Shown here: positions 53,373 through 62,145 of the stretch, piece by piece
How the letters are laid out: the number at the start of each line of letters is the position of its first letter
How positions within the stretch are numbered: position 1 is the first letter of the stretch
Source of the DNA: Aureococcus anophagefferens
Taxonomy: Eukaryota > Sar > Pelagophyceae > Pelagomonadales > Pelagomonadaceae
Direction: 5' to 3'
Length of the DNA stretch: 64,000 nt
NCBI RefSeq assembly: GCF_000186865.1
Contig: NW_008705579.1
Coordinates: forward strand, 421,443 to 485,442
Made by a program: the position numbers and the translations under genes
The notes under the pieces: generated by a model
The model's database searches: none
What the model saw: the letters and a program-made list of their open reading frames with translations, nothing else
What the model was told of the DNA's origin: nothing

Positions 53373-56222
53373 ATGAGCTCCCTCTTCGGCCCGGCGATCA
53401 GCGACATCTGGGGCAAGTCGACGCGGCGGCGCAAGCGCCGCCAGGCGGCCGAGGAGGACGCCGAGAGCGACGAGGAGCGCGGCGGCGCGCGCAAGCGCGC
53501 GCGGGGCGGCGCGAAGAAGCTGCCCGCCGAGGTCGCGGCCCTGCTCGGCGAGGCGCACGCCGAGGTCATCGGCGGCGACGAGGAGCGCGCGATCTCGCTT
53601 TTGGGCGAGGTCGTCCGCCGCGTGCCCGAGGCGCCCGACGCGTACGCGACCCTCTCGGAGATCTACGAGGGCCGGGGCGCCGCCGAGGACGAGGCCAAGG
53701 CGCTCCAGCTCGCCCTCGTGGCGGCGCACCTCGCGCCGTCGGACGCGACGGCCTGGCGGCGGGTCGCCGTGCTGTCGATGGAAGCCGCGCGCCGCGCGCC
53801 GGCCGACGGCTCCACCCCGAGCCCGCCGCGGTCGCCCCGCTCCGGCGCGCTCTCCAAGGCCGCGGCCTTCACGGACGACGAGCGCGTCGCCTTCGACGCG
53901 CTGAGCCGCGTGCTGAAGCTCGACCCGCGCGACGCCGCGGCCGCGGCCGACATCGCCGCGCTCTACGCGTCGCGGAACATGCCCGGCGCGGCGACGGACG
54001 AGCTCGAGCGCTTCCTCGCCAAGCAGGACGGCGCCGGCCCGCGGACGACGGACGAGATCTCCCTGGATCTCGTGCTCGCGGAGCACGCGGCGGCCGCGGG
54101 CCGCGCGGCTTTGGCCAAGGAGGCGCTCGCGCGGGCGCTCGAGGACGCCGCGGAGCCCGCGCCCCAGCCGGGCGCCGCGGGCGCGAGGACCGACGACGAC
54201 GCGCGCCGGGCCGAGACGCGCCAGCGCGCGGCCATCGACCTCGCGCGCCTCCTCTACGACGAGGGCGACTTCGACGGCGCGCGGCGCGCGCTGGGGTCGC
54301 GGCGGCCCGACGAGCCGCTCGACGTCGCCGTCGTCCGCGGCGCCTGCGAGGCGCGCGCCGGCGACGCCGCGCGGGCGACGGAGGACTGGCGGGGCCTCGT
54401 GCGCCAGTGCCGGGGCCTCGCGCAGGCCCTCGCGGACGGCGGCGGCGGCGCGGACGTCGAGGACTACTACGACGAGCAGGCGCGCCTCGTCGACGCGGTG
54501 CTCGACGCGCTCGGCGACCTGGCGCCGGCCGTCACGGAGCAGATGCACGAGCTGCTGGCGGCGCTCCTGGACGCGGCCGCGCGGCTCCACGGCGCGCGGG
54601 CCGCCGTCGAGGAGGACCGCGCGGGCGGCGGGTCGCCGCATCGGGGCGACGAGGCGCGCGCGCACGCGACGCTCGCGCGCCTGCTCCGCGAGCGCGGCGC
54701 GCTCGTCGCCGCGCGGGGCCGCGTGAAGCGCGCCCTGGCGGCCTGCGCGGGTTCCGCGCGGGCGCTGGGCGAGGACGCGGCGCTCACGGCCGCGGAGCCC
54801 GGCGGCGCGCGCGCGTGGGACCCCGCGGCGGCCGTCGCCAAGCTCCTCAGGGCCGCGGGCCCGCCGCCGGGCGCGGGCGCGGGCCTGCGGCGCCGCGCCG
54901 TCGACGACGAGGTCGTCGCGTGGACGGCCTTCGCGGAGTCGTTGGCGGCGCGCGTCGGCGTGGCAAGGGACGCGGGCGACGCGAGGCGCCTCGTCGCCGT
55001 CGCCGCGGCCGTGCTCGAGTCGTCCTGCGCCGGCGACGCGCTGGCGCCCGAGGCAGCGGCCCTCGCGGGGGCGGCCGTCGCCGTCGCGCCGCGCGGCGCG
55101 CGCAAAGGCGCGCTCGCGACGCTCCGGGCGACGCGCGAGGCGCTCCTCGACGGCGACCTCCGCGCGGTCTTCGACCGCGTGTCCGCGGCCGTCGCCGACG
55201 CGTCGCCGCGGGCCCGGCGCCACGCGGCGAGGAGCGCGCTCGCGCGCTGCTGCGCGGGCCTCGACGCGCTCGGCGCGGCCGCCGTCGCCGACGCGTCCGT
55301 CGGCGACCTCATCGCGGTCCACGCGGTCGGCCTGCGGCCCGTCGACGACGGCGCGCTGGCCCGGGTCGCGGCGCAGCGCGGCGTCGACGCCGTGCGCGCG
55401 GCGGGCGGGCCCGACGCCTGCGCCGCGGTCACGCGCCTCGCGGCGGCGGCCGCCGCCGCCGCGGGCGATCCGCGCGACCCAAAGAAGACGGCGGCGCTCT
55501 CCGCGGCGCTCGCGGCCGCGGACCGCCCCGCGGCGGGCGCCGCGGCCGTCGCCGCCGCGGCGACGGTCCACGCGGCGCTCGCGACCTACGTCGACGACGA
55601 CGGCGCGTTGCACGACGACGCCGCGCCGCGGCGGCGGCCGCGCGCGCCGCGGAAGGCCAAGGACGGCGACGACGCGGCGCCGCCGCCGCCGCCGCCGCCG
55701 CCCAAGGCGCCGCCGAAGCCCGCGCCGCCGCTGCTCCTCGCCCTCGCGCTCCACAAATGCGAGCCGCGGCGCGCTTTGGCGCTCGTCGCGCCGCCCGCGG
55801 GCGGGCCGCCGGCCGACGAGCCGCCGTCGGCGCCGCTGCTCCGCTGCGCCGTGCTCGCGGACTGCGCGACGCGGGGCACGGCGTCGGCGAGCGCCAACGC
55901 CGCGGCGTCGGCGACCGTCGCGCCGACGCGGTCCGGCGCGGCGCTCCGCGCCGCCGCGGAGCTGGCGCGCTACGCGGAGCTCCGGGGCACGGGCGGCGCG
56001 GCGGCGCAGGAGGTCGCCTACAACACGGGCCGCTTCTTCCACGCCCTCGGCCTCGAGGCCCTCGCCGCGGCCCACTACCGCGACGCGCTCGACGGCGACG
56101 GGCCCGCGGACCTCCTCGTGACGCGGTCCGCCGCGCTGAACTTGGTGAACCTCTACGCCAAGGACCCGGCGACGCGCGACCACGCGCGCGAGATCCTCGC
56201 CAAGCACCTCGTAATCAAGTAA
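53373..56222 (+). CDS. GTF3C3: TFIIIC subunit, GTF3C3/TFC4-type TPR protein
   Basis: The 949-residue product has a basic, acidic-patched N-terminus (MSSLFGPAISDIWGKSTRRR), then TPR repeats: LLGEAHAEVIGGDEERAISL, EAPDAYATLSEIYEGRG, and LALVAAHLAPSDATAWRRVA. This series is typical of the tau131/TFC4 subunit that bridges TFIIIC and TFIIIB on Pol III genes. The C-terminal TPR block EVAYNTGRFFHALGLEALAA is also diagnostic. The middle is Ala-rich with a Pro9 run, a GC-rich-genome style expansion. Single exon. Its stop overlaps the convergent hydrolase gene by 8 bp. Confidence 0.85.
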   Translation: MSSLFGPAISDIWGKSTRRRKRRQAAEEDAESDEERGGARKRARGGAKKLPAEVAALLGEAHAEVIGGDEERAISLLGEVVRRVPEAPDAYATLSEIYEGRGAAEDEAKALQLALVAAHLAPSDATAWRRVAVLSMEAARRAPADGSTPSPPRSPRSGALSKAAAFTDDERVAFDALSRVLKLDPRDAAAAADIAALYASRNMPGAATDELERFLAKQDGAGPRTTDEISLDLVLAEHAAAAGRAALAKEALARALEDAAEPAPQPGAAGARTDDDARRAETRQRAAIDLARLLYDEGDFDGARRALGSRRPDEPLDVAVVRGACEARAGDAARATEDWRGLVRQCRGLAQALADGGGGADVEDYYDEQARLVDAVLDALGDLAPAVTEQMHELLAALLDAAARLHGARAAVEEDRAGGGSPHRGDEARAHATLARLLRERGALVAARGRVKRALAACAGSARALGEDAALTAAEPGGARAWDPAAAVAKLLRAAGPPPGAGAGLRRRAVDDEVVAWTAFAESLAARVGVARDAGDARRLVAVAAAVLESSCAGDALAPEAAALAGAAVAVAPRGARKGALATLRATREALLDGDLRAVFDRVSAAVADASPRARRHAARSALARCCAGLDALGAAAVADASVGDLIAVHAVGLRPVDDGALARVAAQRGVDAVRAAGGPDACAAVTRLAAAAAAAAGDPRDPKKTAALSAALAAADRPAAGAAAVAAAATVHAALATYVDDDGALHDDAAPRRRPRAPRKAKDGDDAAPPPPPPPPKAPPKPAPPLLLALALHKCEPRRALALVAPPAGGPPADEPPSAPLLRCAVLADCATRGTASASANAAASATVAPTRSGAALRAAAELARYAELRGTGGAAAQEVAYNTGRFFHALGLEALAAAHYRDALDGDGPADLLVTRSAALNLVNLYAKDPATRDHAREILAKHLVIK

Positions 56223-56904
56223 CGGGCCCCGCGCGCCGCGCGAACTCGCCCGCGTCCGCGCACCGGAAGCCCTCCCGGAGCCACTGGCCGAGCGCGGGCG
56301 CGATCGCGGACCGCAGGTCGAAGTGGATCGCGCCCGGCGCGCGCAGCACCGTCGCGCTCTCGCCGAGGCTCTCCGCGAAGGCGTCGAAGGTCCCGTTGGA
56401 GCAGAAGACGTCCGCCGTCGCGTGGAGCACGAGCTTCGGGCAGCCCGTCGCCCGGGCGTCGTCGAGGTGGCGCCAGTTCCACGCGAAGAGGAACCAGGCG
56501 TAGTCCAGCGGCGGGTTCAGGGCCGCCCAGCCCGCGAGCGCGCCGCCGGGCGCGAGGCGGAAGGCCGCGCGCATGGCCACGCACGCGCCGTAGGAGTAGC
56601 CGACGACGACGACGCGGTCAACGCCCGCCATCGCGAGCAGCGCGTCCGCGGCCGCGACGGCGTCGTCGACGGACGCCTCGCCGCGGCCGAAGCCGCTCCG
56701 GAACTGGACGCGGCACGTCGCGCAGCCGCCCTTGCCGAAGAACTGCGTCACGGCGCGCACGTGCGGGTCGTCGAGCGAGCCCCCCAGGGGGCCCCAGGGG
56801 TGCAGCGACACGACGCCGACGCGCCCGCTGCCGGCGTTGGGCCGGATCAGGCACTGCGCGCCCGTCGACAGCTCGAACTCCTCCTCCGCGGCGAGGGACA
56901 GCAT
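56215..56904 (-). CDS. Alpha/beta hydrolase
   Basis: The product is 229 residues from ATG 56904. It has VVSLHPWGPLGGS after the first strands (oxyanion region), the nucleophile elbow VVVVGYSYGACVA with Ser104, LVLHATADVF carrying the acid, and GAIHFDLRS with the catalytic His. The HPWGPLGGS and GYSYG pattern is like the COG2945 serine-hydrolase group; the substrate is unknown. An upstream in-frame start at 57102 would overlap the divergent gene's start, so 56904 is preferred. The 3' end overlaps GTF3C3. Confidence 0.75.
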   Translation of the reverse strand: MLSLAAEEEFELSTGAQCLIRPNAGSGRVGVVSLHPWGPLGGSLDDPHVRAVTQFFGKGGCATCRVQFRSGFGRGEASVDDAVAAADALLAMAGVDRVVVVGYSYGACVAMRAAFRLAPGGALAGWAALNPPLDYAWFLFAWNWRHLDDARATGCPKLVLHATADVFCSNGTFDAFAESLGESATVLRAPGAIHFDLRSAIAPALGQWLREGFRCADAGEFARRAGPVT

Positions 56905-57079
56905 GGCTGGCGGTGATGGCGGGATGGCGGAGCGATGGCAAATTGATGGCATCGAGCCTCTGAGCTCTGTGGCAAACAGCGATCCAAAATTGTCGAGGCA
57001 CGGGGCTCGTGCGGCGGCCTCTCGAGTAGAGTCTTCGAGGCAGACGGGACTCTCGTGCGGCGGCGTCTCGAGTAGAGAC

Positions 57080-57671
57080 ATGTCGCTCGACGCCTCGTAC
57101 AAGAAGCGCTTTTTGGCGTCCGTGATACCAAAGCATCACCTCACATCGTTTGCACAGGTGGGACACCTTCGACGACTCGAGCGAGTCCGAGGACGATGCC
57201 GCTGGATCCGGCGGCGACGAGGCCGCGCCGCCCAACGCCGTGGAAGTGCTCACCGAAGCCGACCTCGATCGCATGGCGGTCGCGTGCGAGATCGAGGCCG
57301 AGGCGCGGAAAGTCCTCCACGACATGGAGACGACCGCGTTCGCCTTTTCCGGAGCGACGCGGTCGTTCGGCGAGTATTTCGACACGTCGATGGGCTACGT
57401 CGATCTCGAAGACCTCGAGAACGGCGTCCTGGGCGACCTGCGCGCAGGCTTTTACGACGACGTCAAAGCGTACGAGTGGCGGGGGAGGGAGGCCGTCGCG
57501 TTCCTGTTTTACGCGCGGACCCGAGCGGGAATCGATTGCAGGCTCACGCTCCGCTGCGCGCCGCAGGTCGTCAAGCACACCACGCAGAAGCGCCGGCTCA
57601 TCCAGAAGGTCCTCAAGTGGGCGCACCGCGTCGCGACGTCCGCGGGCGGCCAGTCGATCTCGGGCCGCTGA
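57080..57671 (+). CDS. Uncharacterised protein with a short first exon
   Basis: The main exon from 57158 reads WDTFDDSSESEDD, then about 150 residues with VEVLTEADLDRMAVACEIE, a helix, and a basic C-terminus QKRRLIQKVLKWAHR. No family is recognised. The acceptor CAG is at 57155-57157. The first exon is unresolved: splicing directly after the AT of the ATG at 57080 (GT at 57082, 76-bp intron) or from GT 57118 (40-bp intron) both keep frame. Two near-identical blocks (CTCGTGCGGCGGC plus TCTCGAGTAGAG) lie just upstream at about 57006-57078. The base composition is slightly less GC-rich than neighbouring genes. Confidence 0.45.
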
Positions 57672-57773
57672 TGTCTCGAGCCTCCGAAGACTAAGCGACG
57701 CCGAAGTCCGAGAGAGTCTGAGAGGCAGTGGGGAGATTAAAGAAGGGGAGCGGGGGTCAAGCAAGGGCCGCGC

Positions 57774-59825
57774 CTAGGCGGACGCGGCGATGGGCTCGTC
57801 GGCGGCGCAGTCGTCCTCCGCGTAGAGCGCGTCGACGTCGGCCTCGTGCGCCGCGAAGACCGCGGGCCGCTTGACGGACATCTTGGGCGTGACCATGCCG
57901 CGCTTGAGGTTGAAGCCCTCCGTGAGGATGGCGAACTTCTCCGGGAGCTCGAAGTTCTTGAAGCCCGACGAGTGGGCCGCGATCTCGTCCGCGAGGAGCG
58001 CCTTGAGCTCGGCGCCGTGCGCCTCGAGCAGCCCCTCGACGGCCGCCGCGGGCTCGAAGAGGTAGGGCGCGGGCATGGCCACGGACCCGGCCTTCCCGAA
58101 CTTCTCGGCGACGGCGACCCAGTCGAGGGCGAGGAGCGCGACGTTGTAGGGCCGGTTGTCGCCGTAGAGGAAGGCCTGCGCGACGTAGCGGCTCCGCGCC
58201 AATTGCTCCTCCAAAGGCGTCGGCACGACGTACTTGCCGTTGGCGAGCTTGTACTGCTCCTTGATGCGGCCGACGATGCGCACGTGGCCCGACGCGTCGA
58301 CGACGCACTGGTCGCCCGTGCGGAACCACGTCTCGCCGCCGTCCTCGAAGAGCACCTCCGCCGTCGCGTCCGGGTTCTTCCAGTAGCCGCGCATGACGCC
58401 GCGGCCCGACGCGCAGAGCTCACCGGGCTCGCCCGGCGCGACCTCGGCGCCGTCGGCGTCGAGCACCTTGACGCCGACGCCCGGCAGGGCTACGCCGATG
58501 GAGCCCTTGACGTCGTTCGCCAGCTCGAGCGGCTTCTCCTTCGTGAGCACGGGCGACGTCTCCGTGAGGCCGTAGCCGTTGGTCATGGGCACGCCGCAGG
58601 CGTCCATGAAGTCGCGCACCTCCTTGGACAGGGCCGCGCCGCCGTTGCCCGCGAAGAGCAGCTTGCCGCCGAGCTTGTCGCGGACCTTCGAGAGCACGAG
58701 CTTGTCCAGCACGAAATGCTGGAGCGACTCGACCAGGGTCAGCGGCGGCGGCGACGACCCGTCGGCGTCCGTGAGGCGGCTCCGCGCCTTCTTCGCGCCC
58801 AGCGCGACGGCCTTGTCCGCGAGCGCGCGCTTCTTCTCCGGCATCGCGGCCTTCGTCTGCTGGAAGCCGTCGAAGACGCGGTTGTAGAGCGCGGGCACGG
58901 CGAAGAGGCAGTCGGGCTTCGCCTCGGCGACCTCGGCCAGGAAGGTCGTCGGGTCCGTGGCCACCGCGACCTCGTGGCCCGCGGCGGTCATGCCGTGCAA
59001 TTCGATGGTCTGGCCGTAGATGTGCGCCCAGGGCAGGATCGCGAGGGACCGCACGGGCGCCGTCGGGTAGTGGCCGATGGCGCCCATCTCCTCGCGCATG
59101 AGGTCGCGCATGGTCGTGCAGTTCCAGACGAGGTTGTCGTGCGTGAGCTCGACGCCCTTGGGCTTGCCCGTCGTGCCCGACGTGTAGATGAGCGACGCGA
59201 GGTCACTCGCGGACGGCCGCTGGGCCGCGGCGGCGGCGCCGTCGAGCGTCGCGCCGTAGTCCAGCGCCTCGGCGAAGTTGTGCTCGCCGCCGGCCTCGAG
59301 GTCCTCGAAGCAGAGCACCTTTTTGCCGTACTTGCGCGCGGCCTCGCGCGCGGACGGCAGGAGCGCGGCCGTGGACACGAAGACGACCTTGGCCTCGGAG
59401 TCGTTGAGGATGTACTCCCACTCCTCGGGCTTCTGCTGCTCGTACATGGGCACGTGCGCGGCGCCCGCGGCGTACGCGCCGTACATGGTCGCGACGAACT
59501 CCTCGCGGTTCTTGCTGATGACGGCGACGCGGTCGCCCCGCTCGACGCCGTAGCTCGCGAGGGCGTTGCCCAGGGCGTCGGCGCGCGCCGCGCGCTCGGC
59601 GAAGGTCGTCCAGACCCAGGCGCCGTCCTTGCGCGTGCCCAGGGACTTGAGGTCGCCGTAGGCCTCGCCCGCGGCGACGCCCAGCTCGTGGAGCGTCGCC
59701 ACGGACCCCGTCGGGACGGAGTCGTTGGACCAGGCGCTCAACCCGCGCCGGGTCGCGGCGAGGGCCGCGGGGGCCGGGCGCGAGGCCCCGGACGACCACA
59801 GAATACGTCCAGTTCTGATGGACAT
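57774..59825 (-). CDS. Long-chain acyl-CoA synthetase
   Basis: The 683-residue AMP-binding enzyme activates fatty acids to acyl-CoA. It has WTTFAERAARADALGNAL, RVAVISKNREEFVATM, the P-loop-like LIYTSGTTGKPKGVELTH (about residue 211), LPWAHIYGQTIELHG, the adenylate motif TNGYGLTETSP, RGVMRGYWKNP, WFRTGDQC and RIVGRIKEQYKLANGKYVVP, all in normal order. The N-terminus MSIRTGRILWSSGASRP is basic and could direct it to mitochondria. A farther ATG at 59912 would abut the divergent kinesin start. It would supply acyl-CoA for DGAT2 or beta-oxidation. Confidence 0.9.
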   Translation of the reverse strand: MSIRTGRILWSSGASRPAPAALAATRRGLSAWSNDSVPTGSVATLHELGVAAGEAYGDLKSLGTRKDGAWVWTTFAERAARADALGNALASYGVERGDRVAVISKNREEFVATMYGAYAAGAAHVPMYEQQKPEEWEYILNDSEAKVVFVSTAALLPSAREAARKYGKKVLCFEDLEAGGEHNFAEALDYGATLDGAAAAAQRPSASDLASLIYTSGTTGKPKGVELTHDNLVWNCTTMRDLMREEMGAIGHYPTAPVRSLAILPWAHIYGQTIELHGMTAAGHEVAVATDPTTFLAEVAEAKPDCLFAVPALYNRVFDGFQQTKAAMPEKKRALADKAVALGAKKARSRLTDADGSSPPPLTLVESLQHFVLDKLVLSKVRDKLGGKLLFAGNGGAALSKEVRDFMDACGVPMTNGYGLTETSPVLTKEKPLELANDVKGSIGVALPGVGVKVLDADGAEVAPGEPGELCASGRGVMRGYWKNPDATAEVLFEDGGETWFRTGDQCVVDASGHVRIVGRIKEQYKLANGKYVVPTPLEEQLARSRYVAQAFLYGDNRPYNVALLALDWVAVAEKFGKAGSVAMPAPYLFEPAAAVEGLLEAHGAELKALLADEIAAHSSGFKNFELPEKFAILTEGFNLKRGMVTPKMSVKRPAVFAAHEADVDALYAEDDCAADEPIAASA

Positions 59826-59914
59826 TGCGCGAGTTGTCGAATTCGAGGATGGCGCTGCCTTTGCGGGCTGGGGGTGCCGTGCGCTCGTTGGGCTGCCCGT
59901 CGACACCAGCAAGG

Positions 59915-61684
59915 ATGGGCAACGCGTCGAGCCTGTCGCCGGAGCGCATCGCGCTCGTCCAGGGCGCGCTGGGCTACCTCGCCTTCGGGGAGTGCGTCGT
60001 CGCGCTCCGGATCTTCCCGGACGGCGCGTTCCTCGCGCCGGCGAAGCCCTTCTGGCAGTGGATGGTCGAGCGCCTCGCGGCGGAGCGGTGCCTGCGCACC
60101 GTCGGGCCCGACCGCTTCGAGCTCCTCGGCGTGAACGGCTGGCGCGGCTGCTTCGAGCGGCTCTGGCAGAGCCGCCACGGCGTCGTCGCGAGCCCCGCGC
60201 TCGACGGCGGGCCGCGCGGCGCCTGGCGCACGATGCGCTGCGTCGTCCGCGTGCGGCCGGCGGCGGGCGCCGCCGCCGCCGCGGCGGACCGGCCGCCGCC
60301 GGAGGTCACCGTGCCGCTGCACCAGCGCGTGGCGCTCCTGCGGCGCCGGGGCCTCTCCGCGGCGGACGCCAAGGCCAAGGCCGTGGCCATGAAGAAGGGC
60401 GGCCTCCGCGCGACGATCTGCGGCCACGACGACGCGCGCGTGCACGCGCTCGCGCCCTACGTCGGCGCGAAGACCTACGACTTCGACCGCGTCCTCGGCG
60501 CGGCGGCGACCCAAGAAGACGTCTGGAAGCTCGCCTTTCCCGTCGTCCACGACGCGCTCAACGGCCGCGACGGCTGCGTCTTCGCCTACGGCCAGAGCGG
60601 CTCCGGCAAGACGCACACCATGTTCGACGCCGCGGGCGGCCACCCGGGCCTCGTCGCGCGCGCGCTCGGCGAGCTCGTGTCGGCCGCGCCGCGGGGCTGG
60701 GCCGTCGTCGCGACCTACGTCGAGGTCTTCGGCGACGACCTCACGGACCTGCTCTCGGGCGCCAGGATCCGGAGCGAGCGCCGCGCTCAAACCGCGCGGC
60801 TCGCCGGGGTCGCGGCCGTCGACGCCTTCCTCGCGGAGGGCGCCGCGCGGAAGCGCGCCGCGGCGACGATGCTGAACCTGCGGTCGACGCGCGCGCACGC
60901 CGTCGTGTCCGCGCGGCTCGTCCGCGACGACGACGCCGTCGTGTCGACGCTCGTGCTCGTGGACCTGGGAGGCTCGGAGCGCGTCGAGCGGTCCAAGGTC
61001 AACGAGAACTTGCTCGCGCCCGGCGGCGTCGCGTCGAACAACGTCGAGAGCCGCAACACGTGGAAGGACTACTACGCCGCGCGCGGGCGGCTCCAGGAGA
61101 CGACGCGGATCAACCTCGGGCTCCTGGCGCTCAAGCGGTGCGTGACCGCGCTCCTCGAGGACGGCGCGGCGCGCGTGCCCTTCATGGACTCGAAGCTCAC
61201 GCAGCTGCTGGAAAAGCCGCTGTCGTCGCGGAGCGTCTGCGCGGTGATCTGCGTCGGCCGCGAGGACGCGCACGCCGCGGAGAGCATCGAGAGCCTCAAC
61301 TTCGGCGAGGGCCTCCGGCGGCTCCGCGGCGACGGCGAGGCGCGCGGCGGCGCCGGCGCGGCCATCTCCGCGGCGCTGCGGGCCATCGACGCGCGCGCGG
61401 CGGAGCTCCAGCGGCTCATCGCGGCGAAGGAGCGCTGGGAGTGGCGCGACGCGGAGCGGACGGACGTCGTCGACGAGATGGACACGGGCGGCGCGGTCCT
61501 CGTCGACGAGGCCATGGAGATGGGCGGCACGGGGGCCATCGAGATTCTTGCCGACGACGGCAAGAGCACGAAGGTCGCCCACGCCCACACGGTCCGCGGC
61601 CAGGTCATCGTCGGCGCGGAGGCCGAGAACCGCGAGCTCGAGGCGCTCCTCGACCAGCGGCGCGCGCTCCTGGGGGAGAGTTAA
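59915..61684 (+). CDS. Divergent kinesin with N-terminal extension and possible myristoylation
   Basis: The 589-residue product begins MGNASSLS, which fits an N-myristoylation signal (Gly2, Ser6). A roughly 95-residue unknown domain precedes the motor, which starts at TMRCVVRVRP. The P-loop is GQSGSGKTHTM (about 226-236). Switch I is NLRSTRAH instead of NxxSSRSH, and switch II is DLGGSE instead of DLAGSE. INLGLLALKRCVTAL and VPFMDSKLTQLLEKPL follow. The motor also carries a roughly 40-residue insertion after beta 1. There is little coiled coil afterwards, so it may be monomeric. Altered switch residues leave ATPase activity in doubt. Divergent from the acyl-CoA synthetase gene, about 90 bp apart. 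Confidence 0.8.
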   Translation: MGNASSLSPERIALVQGALGYLAFGECVVALRIFPDGAFLAPAKPFWQWMVERLAAERCLRTVGPDRFELLGVNGWRGCFERLWQSRHGVVASPALDGGPRGAWRTMRCVVRVRPAAGAAAAAADRPPPEVTVPLHQRVALLRRRGLSAADAKAKAVAMKKGGLRATICGHDDARVHALAPYVGAKTYDFDRVLGAAATQEDVWKLAFPVVHDALNGRDGCVFAYGQSGSGKTHTMFDAAGGHPGLVARALGELVSAAPRGWAVVATYVEVFGDDLTDLLSGARIRSERRAQTARLAGVAAVDAFLAEGAARKRAAATMLNLRSTRAHAVVSARLVRDDDAVVSTLVLVDLGGSERVERSKVNENLLAPGGVASNNVESRNTWKDYYAARGRLQETTRINLGLLALKRCVTALLEDGAARVPFMDSKLTQLLEKPLSSRSVCAVICVGREDAHAAESIESLNFGEGLRRLRGDGEARGGAGAAISAALRAIDARAAELQRLIAAKERWEWRDAERTDVVDEMDTGGAVLVDEAMEMGGTGAIEILADDGKSTKVAHAHTVRGQVIVGAEAENRELEALLDQRRALLGES

Positions 61685-62145
61685 GCGCGGATATTACGGT
61701 CCCTTCGCACATTTGTGCGCGAGGTGGCGCATATTCCACAAACTAGTAGCGCAGCAAAAAGGAAACATGGGTCGTTCATCTGCTCGCGGTGCCAACTCGG
61801 AGAGGGAGGGGTCTTTCAGCTCAGCGAGCGTGACAGCACATTCGTCGGGGACGTCAGCACGAGCGACCACAAGCCCATTCGCGCCGCGTTCGACATATAG
61901 GCACCCGGACGTCTTAAGAAGGAACTGCGAGCTTTCCGTCGCAGATTCATGCGGCTGCCGCGTGGGCGGGCGAGCTTCGATGGGCCACGGCCGCCGCCCG
62001 CATCGACGGCGCCGCCGAGCCAACGGCAGGGGCGCGCACGAGAAAGGGGGGGATTCCCCGACACGCGAGTCCGCCTCGACGACCACGCCACTAACGCGGC
62101 CGGCGACCGGCGCGCGTGAGCTGTTAGTTTACGATGAGCTTTCTT
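61685..62145. pseudogene. 461-bp spacer holding a 3' fragment of a phosphatase-like gene
   Basis: The spacer lies between the kinesin and formin stops and is clearly less GC-rich. At 61715-61900 the plus strand reads a 61-residue peptide ending FVGDVSTSDHKPIRAAFDI. SDHKPIRAAF resembles the catalytic C-terminus of type II inositol-polyphosphate 5-phosphatases and other EEP enzymes, but no upstream catalytic part exists. It is therefore a possible truncated copy. Nothing else was recognised. Confidence 0.35.

Noticed and set aside
53367..56207. 946-codon minus-strand frame opposite GTF3C3
   Set aside because: It is antisense low-complexity sequence; the plus strand has the TPR signature.
61715..61900. 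A functional small gene for the SDHKPIRAAF peptide
   Set aside because: It lacks every other catalytic block of the family, so it was listed only as a possible fragment.
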